Source: CAYJFG01 sp964369405
Lineage (GTDB): Bacteria; Bacillota; Clostridia; Oscillospirales; Acutalibacteraceae
DNA length: 50,444 nt
NCBI GenBank assembly: GCA_964369405.1
Contig: CAYJGB010000014.1
Span: 1-50,444 of the forward strand
Reading direction: 5' to 3'
Part shown: positions 31,203-39,065 of the stretch, piece after piece
Numbering within the stretch: the first letter of the stretch is position 1
Layout: each line of letters starts with the position of its first letter
Position numbers and translations under genes: made by a program
The notes under the pieces: generated by a model
The model's input: the letters and a program-made list of their open reading frames with translations, nothing else
The model's database searches: none
What the model was told of the DNA's origin: nothing

Positions 31203-32564
31203 TTAATTTTTTGTTTCGTTTGGTAATCTTACTATAAAATGTATTATATCGTCATCTATTTCAGGATATACTATTCCTTCATAAGATTGTGCAATCCTTA
31301 ATACTGTGCTTAGTCCAATACCCTCATGACGTCTTTTAGTCGTGTATTGAGCATTGAATATTTTATTAATATTTCCATCTCCAGAAAATCTGTTAGAAAC
31401 ATCTAGTACAGTCATATCATTTTCTTTACTAATACATATATGTATACCATATTTATTATCCTTGTTTCTTGTGATTTCGTCAATAGCATTTTGAATTAAA
31501 TTTCCGAGTATCCTGTTTAAATCATATGCAGTTACTGCAAGGCCAGCCATATCATAAGAGATATCAAAATGCATATGTATTCCACTGCTCTCAGCTTTTT
31601 CCCTAAAACCATGTATCATAGCGCTTATAATTGGATTTTTGACTGGCAAAACTTCATTAATAGAATTTGAATCGTTTACTATAGTGTTGATATATTCTCT
31701 GCATTCTGCAAAATTATCACCATCAATTAAACCTTTTATAGCGTGTAGATGTACATTAAAATCATGTCGCTGTGCTCTGATTACTTTCATAAATTGCTCT
31801 AGATTATGTTGATATCTAATATTTCTTACATTTTTATCTTGTAATATACAATATTCAACAACAAATTTTAAAAGAACAAAGAATAATATAGGGAGTAGTA
31901 GAGAAAATACTGACAAAACATAATTTAAATTAACATTACCAACTTCAACACCAGTATAAGTAGCACTCATTGATACTAATATCAAAATTAAAATTGAGAA
32001 AACTAACATATGCCTGTTTTTTCTAACTTTTGCATCATCGATTTGAAAAAAGTCTTTAACCCAATTTTCTTGGAAAAGGCTGATTTTTTTTATGTACAAA
32101 ATAAAATAAATTATTAACAAAAGAATATAGTAAGCAATCATATAGTAAAAAACATATTGTTCGGATTCTAAAATATCTAAGGTTTTTAAAAGATTTAATG
32201 TTCTAAGGAAAATTATATAGTTTACAAATAATGCAAAATTCATAGTAGCGCTAATTATATTCTCCATTAGATGGTTTCTTGAAACAATTGATAAATATAT
32301 TAACCATAATACAGATGTAAACATAAATATAAAGAACATATAGTCATCTACTATATAAAAAACAAGCAAACTATTTATACCACTTAAAACAACTGCACCT
32401 ATTATATCACGAACCTTAGCTTTTGCATTTAAAAGCCTTGTTATTATCATAATAAATGCTGTTGTTAAAAAACTTACAAATATTATTGAGGTTAGCCAAG
32501 GAGAAAAAGCGACTTCATCAACAGGGTAGAGAATAGAATTGAAATACTCTATTATATTATCCAT
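31203..32564 (-). CDS. GHKL-type sensor histidine kinase, orphan
   Basis: A membrane sensor kinase of the HPK10/AgrC-like group, about 453 residues. Six to seven hydrophobic segments fill residues 15-240; the phosphoacceptor motif QRHDFNVHLHAIKG (His about 267) follows, then the N box LGNLIQNAIDEI and the G-box GIGLSTVLRIAQ. The D-box is degenerate (VSNRF), as in AgrC/NatK kinases. The start at 32564 (MDNIIEYF) is favoured because GGAGGAACAT precedes it; a start 12 bp upstream overlaps that site. No response regulator gene adjoins, so its partner must be encoded elsewhere. Confidence 0.82.
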   Translation of the reverse strand: MDNIIEYFNSILYPVDEVAFSPWLTSIIFVSFLTTAFIMIITRLLNAKAKVRDIIGAVVLSGINSLLVFYIVDDYMFFIFMFTSVLWLIYLSIVSRNHLMENIISATMNFALFVNYIIFLRTLNLLKTLDILESEQYVFYYMIAYYILLLIIYFILYIKKISLFQENWVKDFFQIDDAKVRKNRHMLVFSILILILVSMSATYTGVEVGNVNLNYVLSVFSLLLPILFFVLLKFVVEYCILQDKNVRNIRYQHNLEQFMKVIRAQRHDFNVHLHAIKGLIDGDNFAECREYINTIVNDSNSINEVLPVKNPIISAMIHGFREKAESSGIHMHFDISYDMAGLAVTAYDLNRILGNLIQNAIDEITRNKDNKYGIHICISKENDMTVLDVSNRFSGDGNINKIFNAQYTTKRRHEGIGLSTVLRIAQSYEGIVYPEIDDDIIHFIVRLPNETKN

Positions 32565-32736
32565 ATGTTCCTCCATACACTTATAATCATTGATAATTTA
32601 ACTAATTTTATCATAGGTTTACAATTTTTTCAATGACTAGATAATAAAAAAAATTTCCATTTATAGAATAACTAGACTATTTGTGGGTTTTATGTTATTT
32701 TAGTATAAGTTAAAATCATTTTTTGGAGGTTTCTTT

Positions 32737-34656
32737 GTGGCAGTATTAACAGTTCAAAATGTATCGGTGAATTTTGGAGAGAGAGTTCTATTTAATAATG
32801 TATCATTTGATGTGGAAATGTATGATAAAGTTGGATTTATAGGTGCAAATGGTGTTGGAAAAACAACATTATTTAAAGTGATTTCGGGAGAGATGACATC
32901 ATCAAGTGGAGAAGTAATTAAAAACAAAGACATAAAGATAGGTTACATGCAACAACACGCTTGTAGTAATCCAACTAGGAGTGTGTATTTTGAACTCTTA
33001 AGTGTTTTTGAAGATTTGCAACAATTGGAAATTGAGATAGAAAAAGTTACATCACTATTAGAAATGCAACAAGATGATATGGATAAATTAATAGAAAAGC
33101 AATTATATTTGCAAGAAGAGTACGAAAATAGAGGTGGGCTAACGTATGAAAGCAGAACACGTTCAGCATTGACTGGATTAGGTTTTTCTAATGAAGATAT
33201 GCAAATGGAAGTAGGAAAGTTATCTGGAGGGCAGATATCTAAACTAAGTTTAGCAAAACTTTTATTAAGTGGTTCTAATTTTCTATTATTAGACGAGCCT
33301 ACAAACCATCTTGATATATCATCAGTTGAGTGGCTAGAAAGTTTTATCAAAGATTTTAAAGGTGGGATAATAGTAATATCGCATGATAGATATTTTTTAG
33401 ATGCAGTAACAAACAAAACAGTTGAGATAGAACACATGAAAGCGATTACATATAAAGGAAACTACACATCGTTTATAAAGAAAAAAGAAGAAGCAATAGA
33501 AACGTTAGCAAACAAATATGAAAATGATATAAAGGAAATAAAAAGAATAGAAGGAATAATAGCTAAGCAGAAAAAATTTGGTCAAGCACATAATTATATA
33601 ACAATAGCTAGTAAGCAAAAACAAATAGATAGAGTAAAAGAAGAGTTAATAGCACCAGAAAGCGAAACAGAGAAATTAACATTTAAATTAAGTTCAGAAA
33701 AAGAAAGTGGAAACGATGTGTTAATATGTAAAGGATTAGAAAAAAGTTTTTCAGAAAAGAAAATTTTTTCAAATATAGATTTACATATAACTAAAGGAGA
33801 AAAAATATTTTTACTAGGTGCAAATGGTTGTGGTAAGACTACACTATTTAAAACGATAACAGGAGAATATGAAACTAGAGGAGAAGTGTTATTAGGTTCA
33901 AATGTAGAAATCGGATACTTCGACCAAGTGCAAGCAGATTTACACTTAGAAAAAACAGTGCTAGACGAGGTGTGGGACACGTTTCCTGATATGACACAAA
34001 CAAGAATACGTAGTGCGTTAGGAGTATTTATGTTTAGTGGAGATGATGTGTTTAAGGAGATTAAAAAGCTAAGTGGTGGAGAAAGAGCAAGAGTAGCACT
34101 GCTTAAACTTATGTTAAAGGGAGCAAATTTTTTATTATTAGATGAGCCGACAAACCATTTAGATACAACATCAAGGGAAGCGCTAGAAAAAACGCTTAAA
34201 GAATATGGCGGCACAATGCTTGTGATTTCTCATGATAGATACTTTATCAACAAACTAGCAGATAAAATAGTAACATTAAAAAGCGATAAATTAGATATAA
34301 GTATAGGAGACTATGATAGATATATAGAAAAAGAGAATGATAAAAAAGTAGATAAGGTAATAGAAAAGAAAATAAAAAAGTCAAATAATGATTATTTTAT
34401 AAAAAAAGAGTTACAATCTAACATAAGGAAAACAAAAACAAGACTAGACAAATGTGAAAGAGAGATAGAAGAAAATGAAGAGAATATAGACGATTTAGAA
34501 AAAGAATTACAACAAGAAGATATTGTAGCAGACTTCACAAAATTAACTGAAATAAGTAAAACATTAGAAGAATTAAAAACAAAAAATGATAAATTAATGG
34601 AAGAATGGAGCATTATACAAGAAGAATTAGAACAATTAGAAAAATATGTAATTTGA
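32737..34656 (+). CDS. ABC-F family ATPase (ribosome-associated type)
   Basis: A soluble protein of 639 residues with two ABC ATPase domains and no membrane segment. Walker A motifs are GANGVGKTT and GANGCGKTT, signatures LSGGQISKLS and LSGGERARVA, and LLDEPTNHLD occurs twice. The linker between the domains is charged and helical (the P-site tRNA interaction motif region), and the C-terminal 100 residues are a predicted coiled coil, as in YdiF/Uup. ABC-F proteins act on the ribosome in translation or antibiotic protection; which applies cannot be told. The start is GTG, with TTGGAGGT upstream. Confidence 0.9.
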   Translation: MAVLTVQNVSVNFGERVLFNNVSFDVEMYDKVGFIGANGVGKTTLFKVISGEMTSSSGEVIKNKDIKIGYMQQHACSNPTRSVYFELLSVFEDLQQLEIEIEKVTSLLEMQQDDMDKLIEKQLYLQEEYENRGGLTYESRTRSALTGLGFSNEDMQMEVGKLSGGQISKLSLAKLLLSGSNFLLLDEPTNHLDISSVEWLESFIKDFKGGIIVISHDRYFLDAVTNKTVEIEHMKAITYKGNYTSFIKKKEEAIETLANKYENDIKEIKRIEGIIAKQKKFGQAHNYITIASKQKQIDRVKEELIAPESETEKLTFKLSSEKESGNDVLICKGLEKSFSEKKIFSNIDLHITKGEKIFLLGANGCGKTTLFKTITGEYETRGEVLLGSNVEIGYFDQVQADLHLEKTVLDEVWDTFPDMTQTRIRSALGVFMFSGDDVFKEIKKLSGGERARVALLKLMLKGANFLLLDEPTNHLDTTSREALEKTLKEYGGTMLVISHDRYFINKLADKIVTLKSDKLDISIGDYDRYIEKENDKKVDKVIEKKIKKSNNDYFIKKELQSNIRKTKTRLDKCEREIEENEENIDDLEKELQQEDIVADFTKLTEISKTLEELKTKNDKLMEEWSIIQEELEQLEKYVI

Positions 34657-34761
34657 TATATGAAAGCTGTTCAAATTTTGTTCATAATATAATAAAATTG
34701 TTTAAAAATTTGTTAATGTAACCAATAAATGAAAAGTTACAAAAGAATTACATAAAATTCA

Positions 34762-34790
34762 TTGAACTTTTATATTCAATATAGTATAAT
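34762..34790 (+). promoter_or_regulatory. Promoter of the Sas20-like gene
   Basis: TTGAAC (34762-34767), 17-bp spacer, TATAAT (34785-34790), about 85 bp before the start codon. Confidence 0.65.
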
Positions 34791-34874
34791 TATAACACTG
34801 AAGTATAATTTTTAGAATAAAATCATACTTACTTCGGAAAAACATTTTTAATTATTTTAAGGAGGAAAAAAGCA

Positions 34875-36629
34875 ATGAGAAAAAAAGTACTAAGTATACT
34901 TTTAGTAGTAGCTTTAATGGTTTCTATGGTAGTAGTAGGAAGCATAGCAGTTAGTGCTAACGAAAAATTAGAGGGAAGCACAATAAGATTTGAAGCACCA
35001 GAATCTTGGGGTGAGCTAAAAACTACTACAGCTGTTTACGCTTATTTATACGTATCAGGTGGAGAAGAATATGCTCCATGGGCATCAAGAGCAATCAAAA
35101 TGACAAGAGTTGACGAAACTCGTGAATATACTTTTGACATTACAAAATCACCAGAAGAGGGTGACTGGAATGTAGTTATATTCAGTATTTCTTCAGGAAA
35201 TCAAACTTTTGACTTAACAATATCTCCAGCTTGTATTGGTGATACAGCTTACGTAACAGGTGAAACAGTAGAAAATCCAGTAGACTCAGCAAAATCAGCT
35301 GAAATAGCTGCTTGGAGAAACACACCTTACGAGGCTTCACACGTAACAATCACAAGTCTTGGAAACATAGTTGGTGTTAAATTCTTACCAAACGAAACTC
35401 CTGAGAGTTTAGTTGCTGATTGGGCTGCTAACGAACTATACGCTCCTTTAGCAACAGATGAGAAAAAAGCTCAATTAACAGCAGATTTAGAAGTTCTTTA
35501 TGCTGCACAACCAACAGCACCACCAACAGAAGCACCAACAACAGCACCAACAACAATAGCACCACCAACAGAAGAACCAACAACAGAAGTTGAAACTACA
35601 ACAACAGCACCAACAGAAGCACCAACAGTAGCACCAACAGAAGCACCTACAGAGCCTGAAACTGACCCTGAAGAAGGCGTTAGAATAGACGAGTACGGCA
35701 GAATTGGTGGTATACCAACTCCTTGGAAATATGGTATGCCTGCAAAACAAGATCCAACAGAAGCTCAACCAGATTGGGACGGATACTACAAAATATACTA
35801 TTTTGAAGCTCCAGACGAATGGTTAGAAAACGATGAATACAAAGAAGAAGGATTTGAAATAGGATTCTACTGGTATGGTGGCGACGAAGCTAATGGCGAC
35901 TGGCCAGGAGAGGCAGCAACACCAGTTGCTCCAATGATGTACCAACAATTCTTAGATGAAAATCCAAGTGCTACAGATGAAGAAAAAGCAGCAAAAGAAG
36001 TTGAAATTAACGAAGAATACGGAAACATTTTCTGTGGAATAGCTCCATCATACGTTGGATTTATTATCTGGAACAATGGTATAGATAAAGGCTTACCAGG
36101 AACAGAAGATTATGATGAAGAAAAAGCTGATAAAGCTTTCCAAACAGTTGATATCAACGTAGAAGACTTTACAATATATCCAGAAGGAACTGGCTTAATT
36201 GCTGCTGACTTCTGTGGTGGTATTACTTACTTAAACGGTACAATGCGTACAGTAGTTAACCCAGCAACTGGCGAAGAACAATATGTACCAGAAGTATCAT
36301 GGAAATATTTCAACCCACTAACAGGTGAAATGACAGACGAAGCATTAAAAGATAGCAATGGCGAATATGTAACAGAATTAGATTCATATGGTGATGAAGT
36401 ACGTCTAAACCCATTCTTTGATATGGATTATTCTTACAACCGCCCAGATGCAGGAACTGTAGATCCACCAGCACCAACACCAATTCCAACAGAAGAGCCA
36501 ACAGATGCTCCAGGTAAAGGTACTGTTGACACATCTCAAGATACAACAATGTTTATCGTAGTATTTATGGGATTATTATTAGCAGCGGGTGCAGTTTTAG
36601 TAGTTCGTAGAAAAAAATCACAAGGTTAA
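34875..36629 (+). CDS. Sas20-like two-domain starch-binding protein, membrane-anchored
   Basis: 584 residues. Signal peptide (about 1-28); domain 1 (about 30-210), which begins with beta strands (STIRFEAPESWG...) and ends in a helical cluster (AADWAANELYAPLATDE-like); a Thr/Pro/Ala/Glu linker (about 211-260); domain 2 (about 262-535), aromatic-rich with IYYFEAPDEWLE and GFYWYGGDEANGDWPG like CBM26; then a Pro/Thr stretch and a C-terminal helix (about 556-576) with RRKKSQG tail. Beta-sandwich plus helices, linker and second starch-binding domain is the design reported for R. bromii Sas20. Here the end is a membrane anchor rather than a dockerin, and no LPxTG is seen. It has its own promoter and terminator. 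Confidence 0.72.
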   Translation: MRKKVLSILLVVALMVSMVVVGSIAVSANEKLEGSTIRFEAPESWGELKTTTAVYAYLYVSGGEEYAPWASRAIKMTRVDETREYTFDITKSPEEGDWNVVIFSISSGNQTFDLTISPACIGDTAYVTGETVENPVDSAKSAEIAAWRNTPYEASHVTITSLGNIVGVKFLPNETPESLVADWAANELYAPLATDEKKAQLTADLEVLYAAQPTAPPTEAPTTAPTTIAPPTEEPTTEVETTTTAPTEAPTVAPTEAPTEPETDPEEGVRIDEYGRIGGIPTPWKYGMPAKQDPTEAQPDWDGYYKIYYFEAPDEWLENDEYKEEGFEIGFYWYGGDEANGDWPGEAATPVAPMMYQQFLDENPSATDEEKAAKEVEINEEYGNIFCGIAPSYVGFIIWNNGIDKGLPGTEDYDEEKADKAFQTVDINVEDFTIYPEGTGLIAADFCGGITYLNGTMRTVVNPATGEEQYVPEVSWKYFNPLTGEMTDEALKDSNGEYVTELDSYGDEVRLNPFFDMDYSYNRPDAGTVDPPAPTPIPTEEPTDAPGKGTVDTSQDTTMFIVVFMGLLLAAGAVLVVRRKKSQG

Positions 36630-36668
36630 TCAACTTTTAGATTGACGTTTTAAATTTAAGTAATAATG

Positions 36669-36701
36669 AAGCTCCTCTAGCTTAGGCTAGGGGAGCTTTT
36701 A
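36669..36701 (+). terminator. Rho-independent terminator of the Sas20-like gene
   Basis: AAGCTCCTCTAGC pairs with GCTAGGGGAGCTT (one G-U) with a 4-base loop, then TTTT. Confidence 0.82.
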
Positions 36702-36937
36702 GTTCGGTTAGAAGAGTTGTGTATGGATGAAAGAAAAACCTAGGGTAGTAGGGTAGGTTTTGTGTATTTGGAGGCAGAGAGTGGCTAGGAGTATGTTTTG
36801 TGTGACTATGGCAGATGTGTGTTATGGTCTGTTTAAAACTTTTGTGTCGTTATGTTTTGGGTGTGTTAAAATTTGAATAAAACTTTATGTTCCTAAAGGT
36901 GTTGATATAACATCCGAGTTTACAAAAATCTATACAA
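36702..36937. other. G+T-skewed intergenic stretch without a gene
   Basis: The plus strand is unusually rich in G and T (for example GGGTAGTAGGGTAGG, TGTGTGTTATGG) and locally higher in G+C than the surroundings. No frame with a ribosome binding site is evident on either strand. It is the 3' side of the minus-strand tRNA genes. It might be degenerate coding sequence, a transcribed trailer or a structural element. Confidence 0.4.
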
Positions 36938-36973
36938 AATAAAAAAAGTCCTAATCATATTCTGATTAGAACT
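36938..36973 (-). terminator. Terminator of the tRNA-Ser(GCT) gene
   Basis: On the minus strand, AGTTCTAATC pairs with GATTAGGACT (one G-U), followed by seven T. Confidence 0.82.
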
Positions 36974-36975
36974 TT

Positions 36976-37065
36976 TGGCGGAGGACAAGGGATTTGAACC
37001 CTCGCACCGGTTACCCGACCTACTCCCTTAGCAGGGGAGCCTCTTCACCACTTGAGTAATCCTCC
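36976..37065 (-). tRNA. tRNA-Ser, anticodon GCT
   Basis: The minus strand folds as a 90-nt class II tRNA with encoded CCA: acceptor GGAGGAT/GTCCTCC, anticodon stem CTCCC...GGGAG holding GCT, the long variable arm typical of serine, and the T-loop GGTTCAAATCC. It reads AGC/AGU codons. Confidence 0.95.
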
Positions 37066-37098
37066 GTGCCGAAGCTAATGCTATTTAATTAAAACATA

Positions 37099-37121
37099 AT
37101 CTCGGTTATAAAACCGAGATT
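37099..37121 (-). terminator. Hairpin between the two tRNA genes
   Basis: A perfect 10-bp stem AATCTCGGTT/AACCGAGATT with a 4-base loop. On the minus strand it is followed by ATGTTTTAATT, so it can terminate tRNA-Ser(TGA) or serve as a processing spacer. Confidence 0.6.
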
Positions 37122-37126
37122 ATTGT

Positions 37127-37215
37127 TGGCGGAGGGGAAGGGATTCGAACCCTTGGTTCCTTTCAGAATCACTAGTTTTCAAGACTAGCTCCTTAAACCG
37201 CTCGGACACCCCTCC
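37127..37215 (-). tRNA. tRNA-Ser, anticodon TGA
   Basis: An 89-nt class II tRNA with encoded CCA on the minus strand: acceptor GGAGGGG/CCCCTCC, anticodon arm CTAGT-CTTGAAA-ACTAG with TGA, and a long variable arm. It reads UCN codons, chiefly UCA. Confidence 0.95.
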
Positions 37216-37233
37216 AAGCAATCGGTAAGATAG

Positions 37234-37262
37234 ATTATAGCAGAATTTTTTAAAAAAGTCAA
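37234..37262 (-). promoter_or_regulatory. Promoter of the tRNA-Ser genes
   Basis: On the minus strand, TTGACT (37257-37262), 17-bp A/T spacer, TATAAT (37234-37239), 18 bp before the tRNA-Ser(TGA) 5' end. Confidence 0.75.
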
Positions 37263-37327
37263 TACTTTTAATTAAAAAAATTCGAAATCTTATTAAAAAT
37301 CTTCACCGAAGTTAAATTAATACTATG

Positions 37328-37789
37328 TCAATTATTCTTTTCTTTAAATGCAAAATATCTTTGTCCTATATAATTTAGCGCTACAAATAAACAACTTCCA
37401 ACTACTAAACTTGCATTACTTGAAAATGATTCTACACTCATATTGAACATAGTTATATTGTTACTAATACATATGTGTGAAGTCAATGGAATTGCTAGCC
37501 CATATGCTATTAAGTAACATACTGCAATATTTAATGAAAATTTTAATATCGGTTTTATGCCTTTTTCTTGATTTTTAAAGGTAAATTTTTTATTTAAAAA
37601 ATAACTTAGTATACTAGCTAATACATACGATGTGCTTGAGGCAATCCATACTCCACTATTGCCTTGGCTACTTAATGCTGTTGCGTTAAGTAGTACAAAC
37701 TGTAAGCCGTTTCCTACTAGTGTGTTAACTAATCCAACTGCTATAAACTTTAAAAATTTAATGTCAAAAAACTTTTTTATAAATTCCAC
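37328..37789 (-). CDS. GtrA/GtcA family membrane protein (polyprenol-sugar flippase)
   Basis: 153 residues with four membrane segments and the GtrA signature FLKFIAVGLVNTLVGNGLQF, plus FLNKKFTFKN between helices 2 and 3 and a Phe-Ala-Phe-Lys ending. GtrA-family proteins are thought to move undecaprenyl-phosphate sugars across the membrane. It starts (GTG, with AAAAGGTG) 21 bp after the glycosyltransferase gene, so the two form an operon whose products act in sequence. Confidence 0.9.
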   Translation of the reverse strand: MEFIKKFFDIKFLKFIAVGLVNTLVGNGLQFVLLNATALSSQGNSGVWIASSTSYVLASILSYFLNKKFTFKNQEKGIKPILKFSLNIAVCYLIAYGLAIPLTSHICISNNITMFNMSVESFSSNASLVVGSCLFVALNYIGQRYFAFKEKNN

Positions 37790-37810
37790 AATTTCACCTT
37801 TTCTTAAAAC

Positions 37811-38899
37811 TTATTCAAAATTAGATAAGTCATAGCTTGCTGTAGTATCTTCTGTTACATCTTCTTTTTCTGTTTGGTTATATTCTGTTTTTACAGTCTT
37901 TTTAGTGCTTGATACTTTGCTAATGCCCTCGTTAGACATAGTAACTTCATTTTCGTCATTTGCATTAGTTATATCTATATTGGTGTGATGTATAATAAAT
38001 ATTGGTCTATCTTTACTTTCTAAGTAAATTCTACCTATGTATTCTCCAAGTATACCTATAGAAAATTCCATTATTCCGCCTAAAAATAACGTTGCACATA
38101 GGTTTGTAGTATAACCAGGTACTTCTACACCAAATATTAAAGTTTGAATTATAGTTACTAAAATATATATAAACGCTGTTATTGATATGAAAATTCCCAT
38201 ACCTGATATAAATCTTAATGGTGCTACAGAAAATGCAGTTAATCCATCTATAGCATATTTGAACAGTCCCCAAAAACTCCACTTAGTTGTTCCTATAGTT
38301 CTTTCTACATTTACATATGGTAGCCATTTTGTATTAAAACCTACCCAGCAAAATAAACCTTTTGAAAATCTTTGAACCTCAGACAACTCAATTATTGAGT
38401 TTATCATTTGTCTTGTCATTATTCTATAGTCAACTGCTCCATAAGGCATAGTTACATCAGTCATCTTATTGCTGACTTTATAAAATGTTTGAGAAAACAA
38501 ACTCCTTATTTTAGATTCTCCCTCTCTGCTTGACCTCATAGCAGCACAGCAATCATATCCTTCTTCTATTCCAGCAATCATATCAGGAATCATAGCTGGT
38601 GGATGTTGCAAGTCAGCGTCCATTACAATGACATAGTCACCAGTAGAGTATTTAAAACCAGCATACATTGCACTTTCTTTACCAAAATTCCTTGAAAGTG
38701 AAATGTATTTTACATTTTCATACATTTTAGCTAGTTTTTTCATTACGAAAAAAGTTTTATCCTTACTACCATCATTAACCAGTATGAAAGTAAAATCGTA
38801 TCCAAAAACTTTATCTGTTATTTTAGACGTTTCTTTTATAAATATTTCTAAACCCTCTTCCTCGTTATAACAAGGTACTACTATATCAACTGTTTTCAT
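37811..38899 (-). CDS. Polyprenol-phosphate glycosyltransferase, GT2 (CsbB/GtrB-like)
   Basis: A family 2 glycosyltransferase that would charge undecaprenyl phosphate with a sugar on the inner face of the membrane. Visible: VVPCYNEEEGLEIF (N-terminal fold), VNDGSKDKT, the metal-binding MDADLQHPP (about 94-102), the acceptor-region EVQRFSKGLFCWVGF, and two membrane helices (about 232-254 and 266-288). The last 60 residues are an extra charged, Ser/Thr-rich tail not usual in CsbB. It is divergent from yfhO and followed by the GtrA gene. Confidence 0.9.
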   Translation of the reverse strand: MKTVDIVVPCYNEEEGLEIFIKETSKITDKVFGYDFTFILVNDGSKDKTFFVMKKLAKMYENVKYISLSRNFGKESAMYAGFKYSTGDYVIVMDADLQHPPAMIPDMIAGIEEGYDCCAAMRSSREGESKIRSLFSQTFYKVSNKMTDVTMPYGAVDYRIMTRQMINSIIELSEVQRFSKGLFCWVGFNTKWLPYVNVERTIGTTKWSFWGLFKYAIDGLTAFSVAPLRFISGMGIFISITAFIYILVTIIQTLIFGVEVPGYTTNLCATLFLGGIMEFSIGILGEYIGRIYLESKDRPIFIIHHTNIDITNANDENEVTMSNEGISKVSSTKKTVKTEYNQTEKEDVTEDTTASYDLSNFE

Positions 38900-39065
38900 A
38901 CAAGTTCTCCTAAATTTTTTATTTTGACTACTGCTATTATAGCAAATAATATTTGAAAATGCAAAAAAAAAGTAAAAAAATTATAAATATATATTTACCA
39001 ATTTAAAAAATAATGGTAAAATAAACTGTATGTGCTTTAAAATTTAAAATAGAAAGGGTTTTTAT

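Noticed and set aside
35487..35768. Cys/Trp-rich minus-strand frame opposite the Thr/Pro linker of the Sas20-like gene
   Set aside because: Antisense reading of ACA/CCA repeats gives Cys/Trp runs; the same artefact appears opposite 15571-15756. No start site.
36480..36629. LPxTG sortase signal in the Sas20-like protein
   Set aside because: No LPxTG, NPxTG or close variant precedes the hydrophobic helix; only a helix and basic tail are visible.
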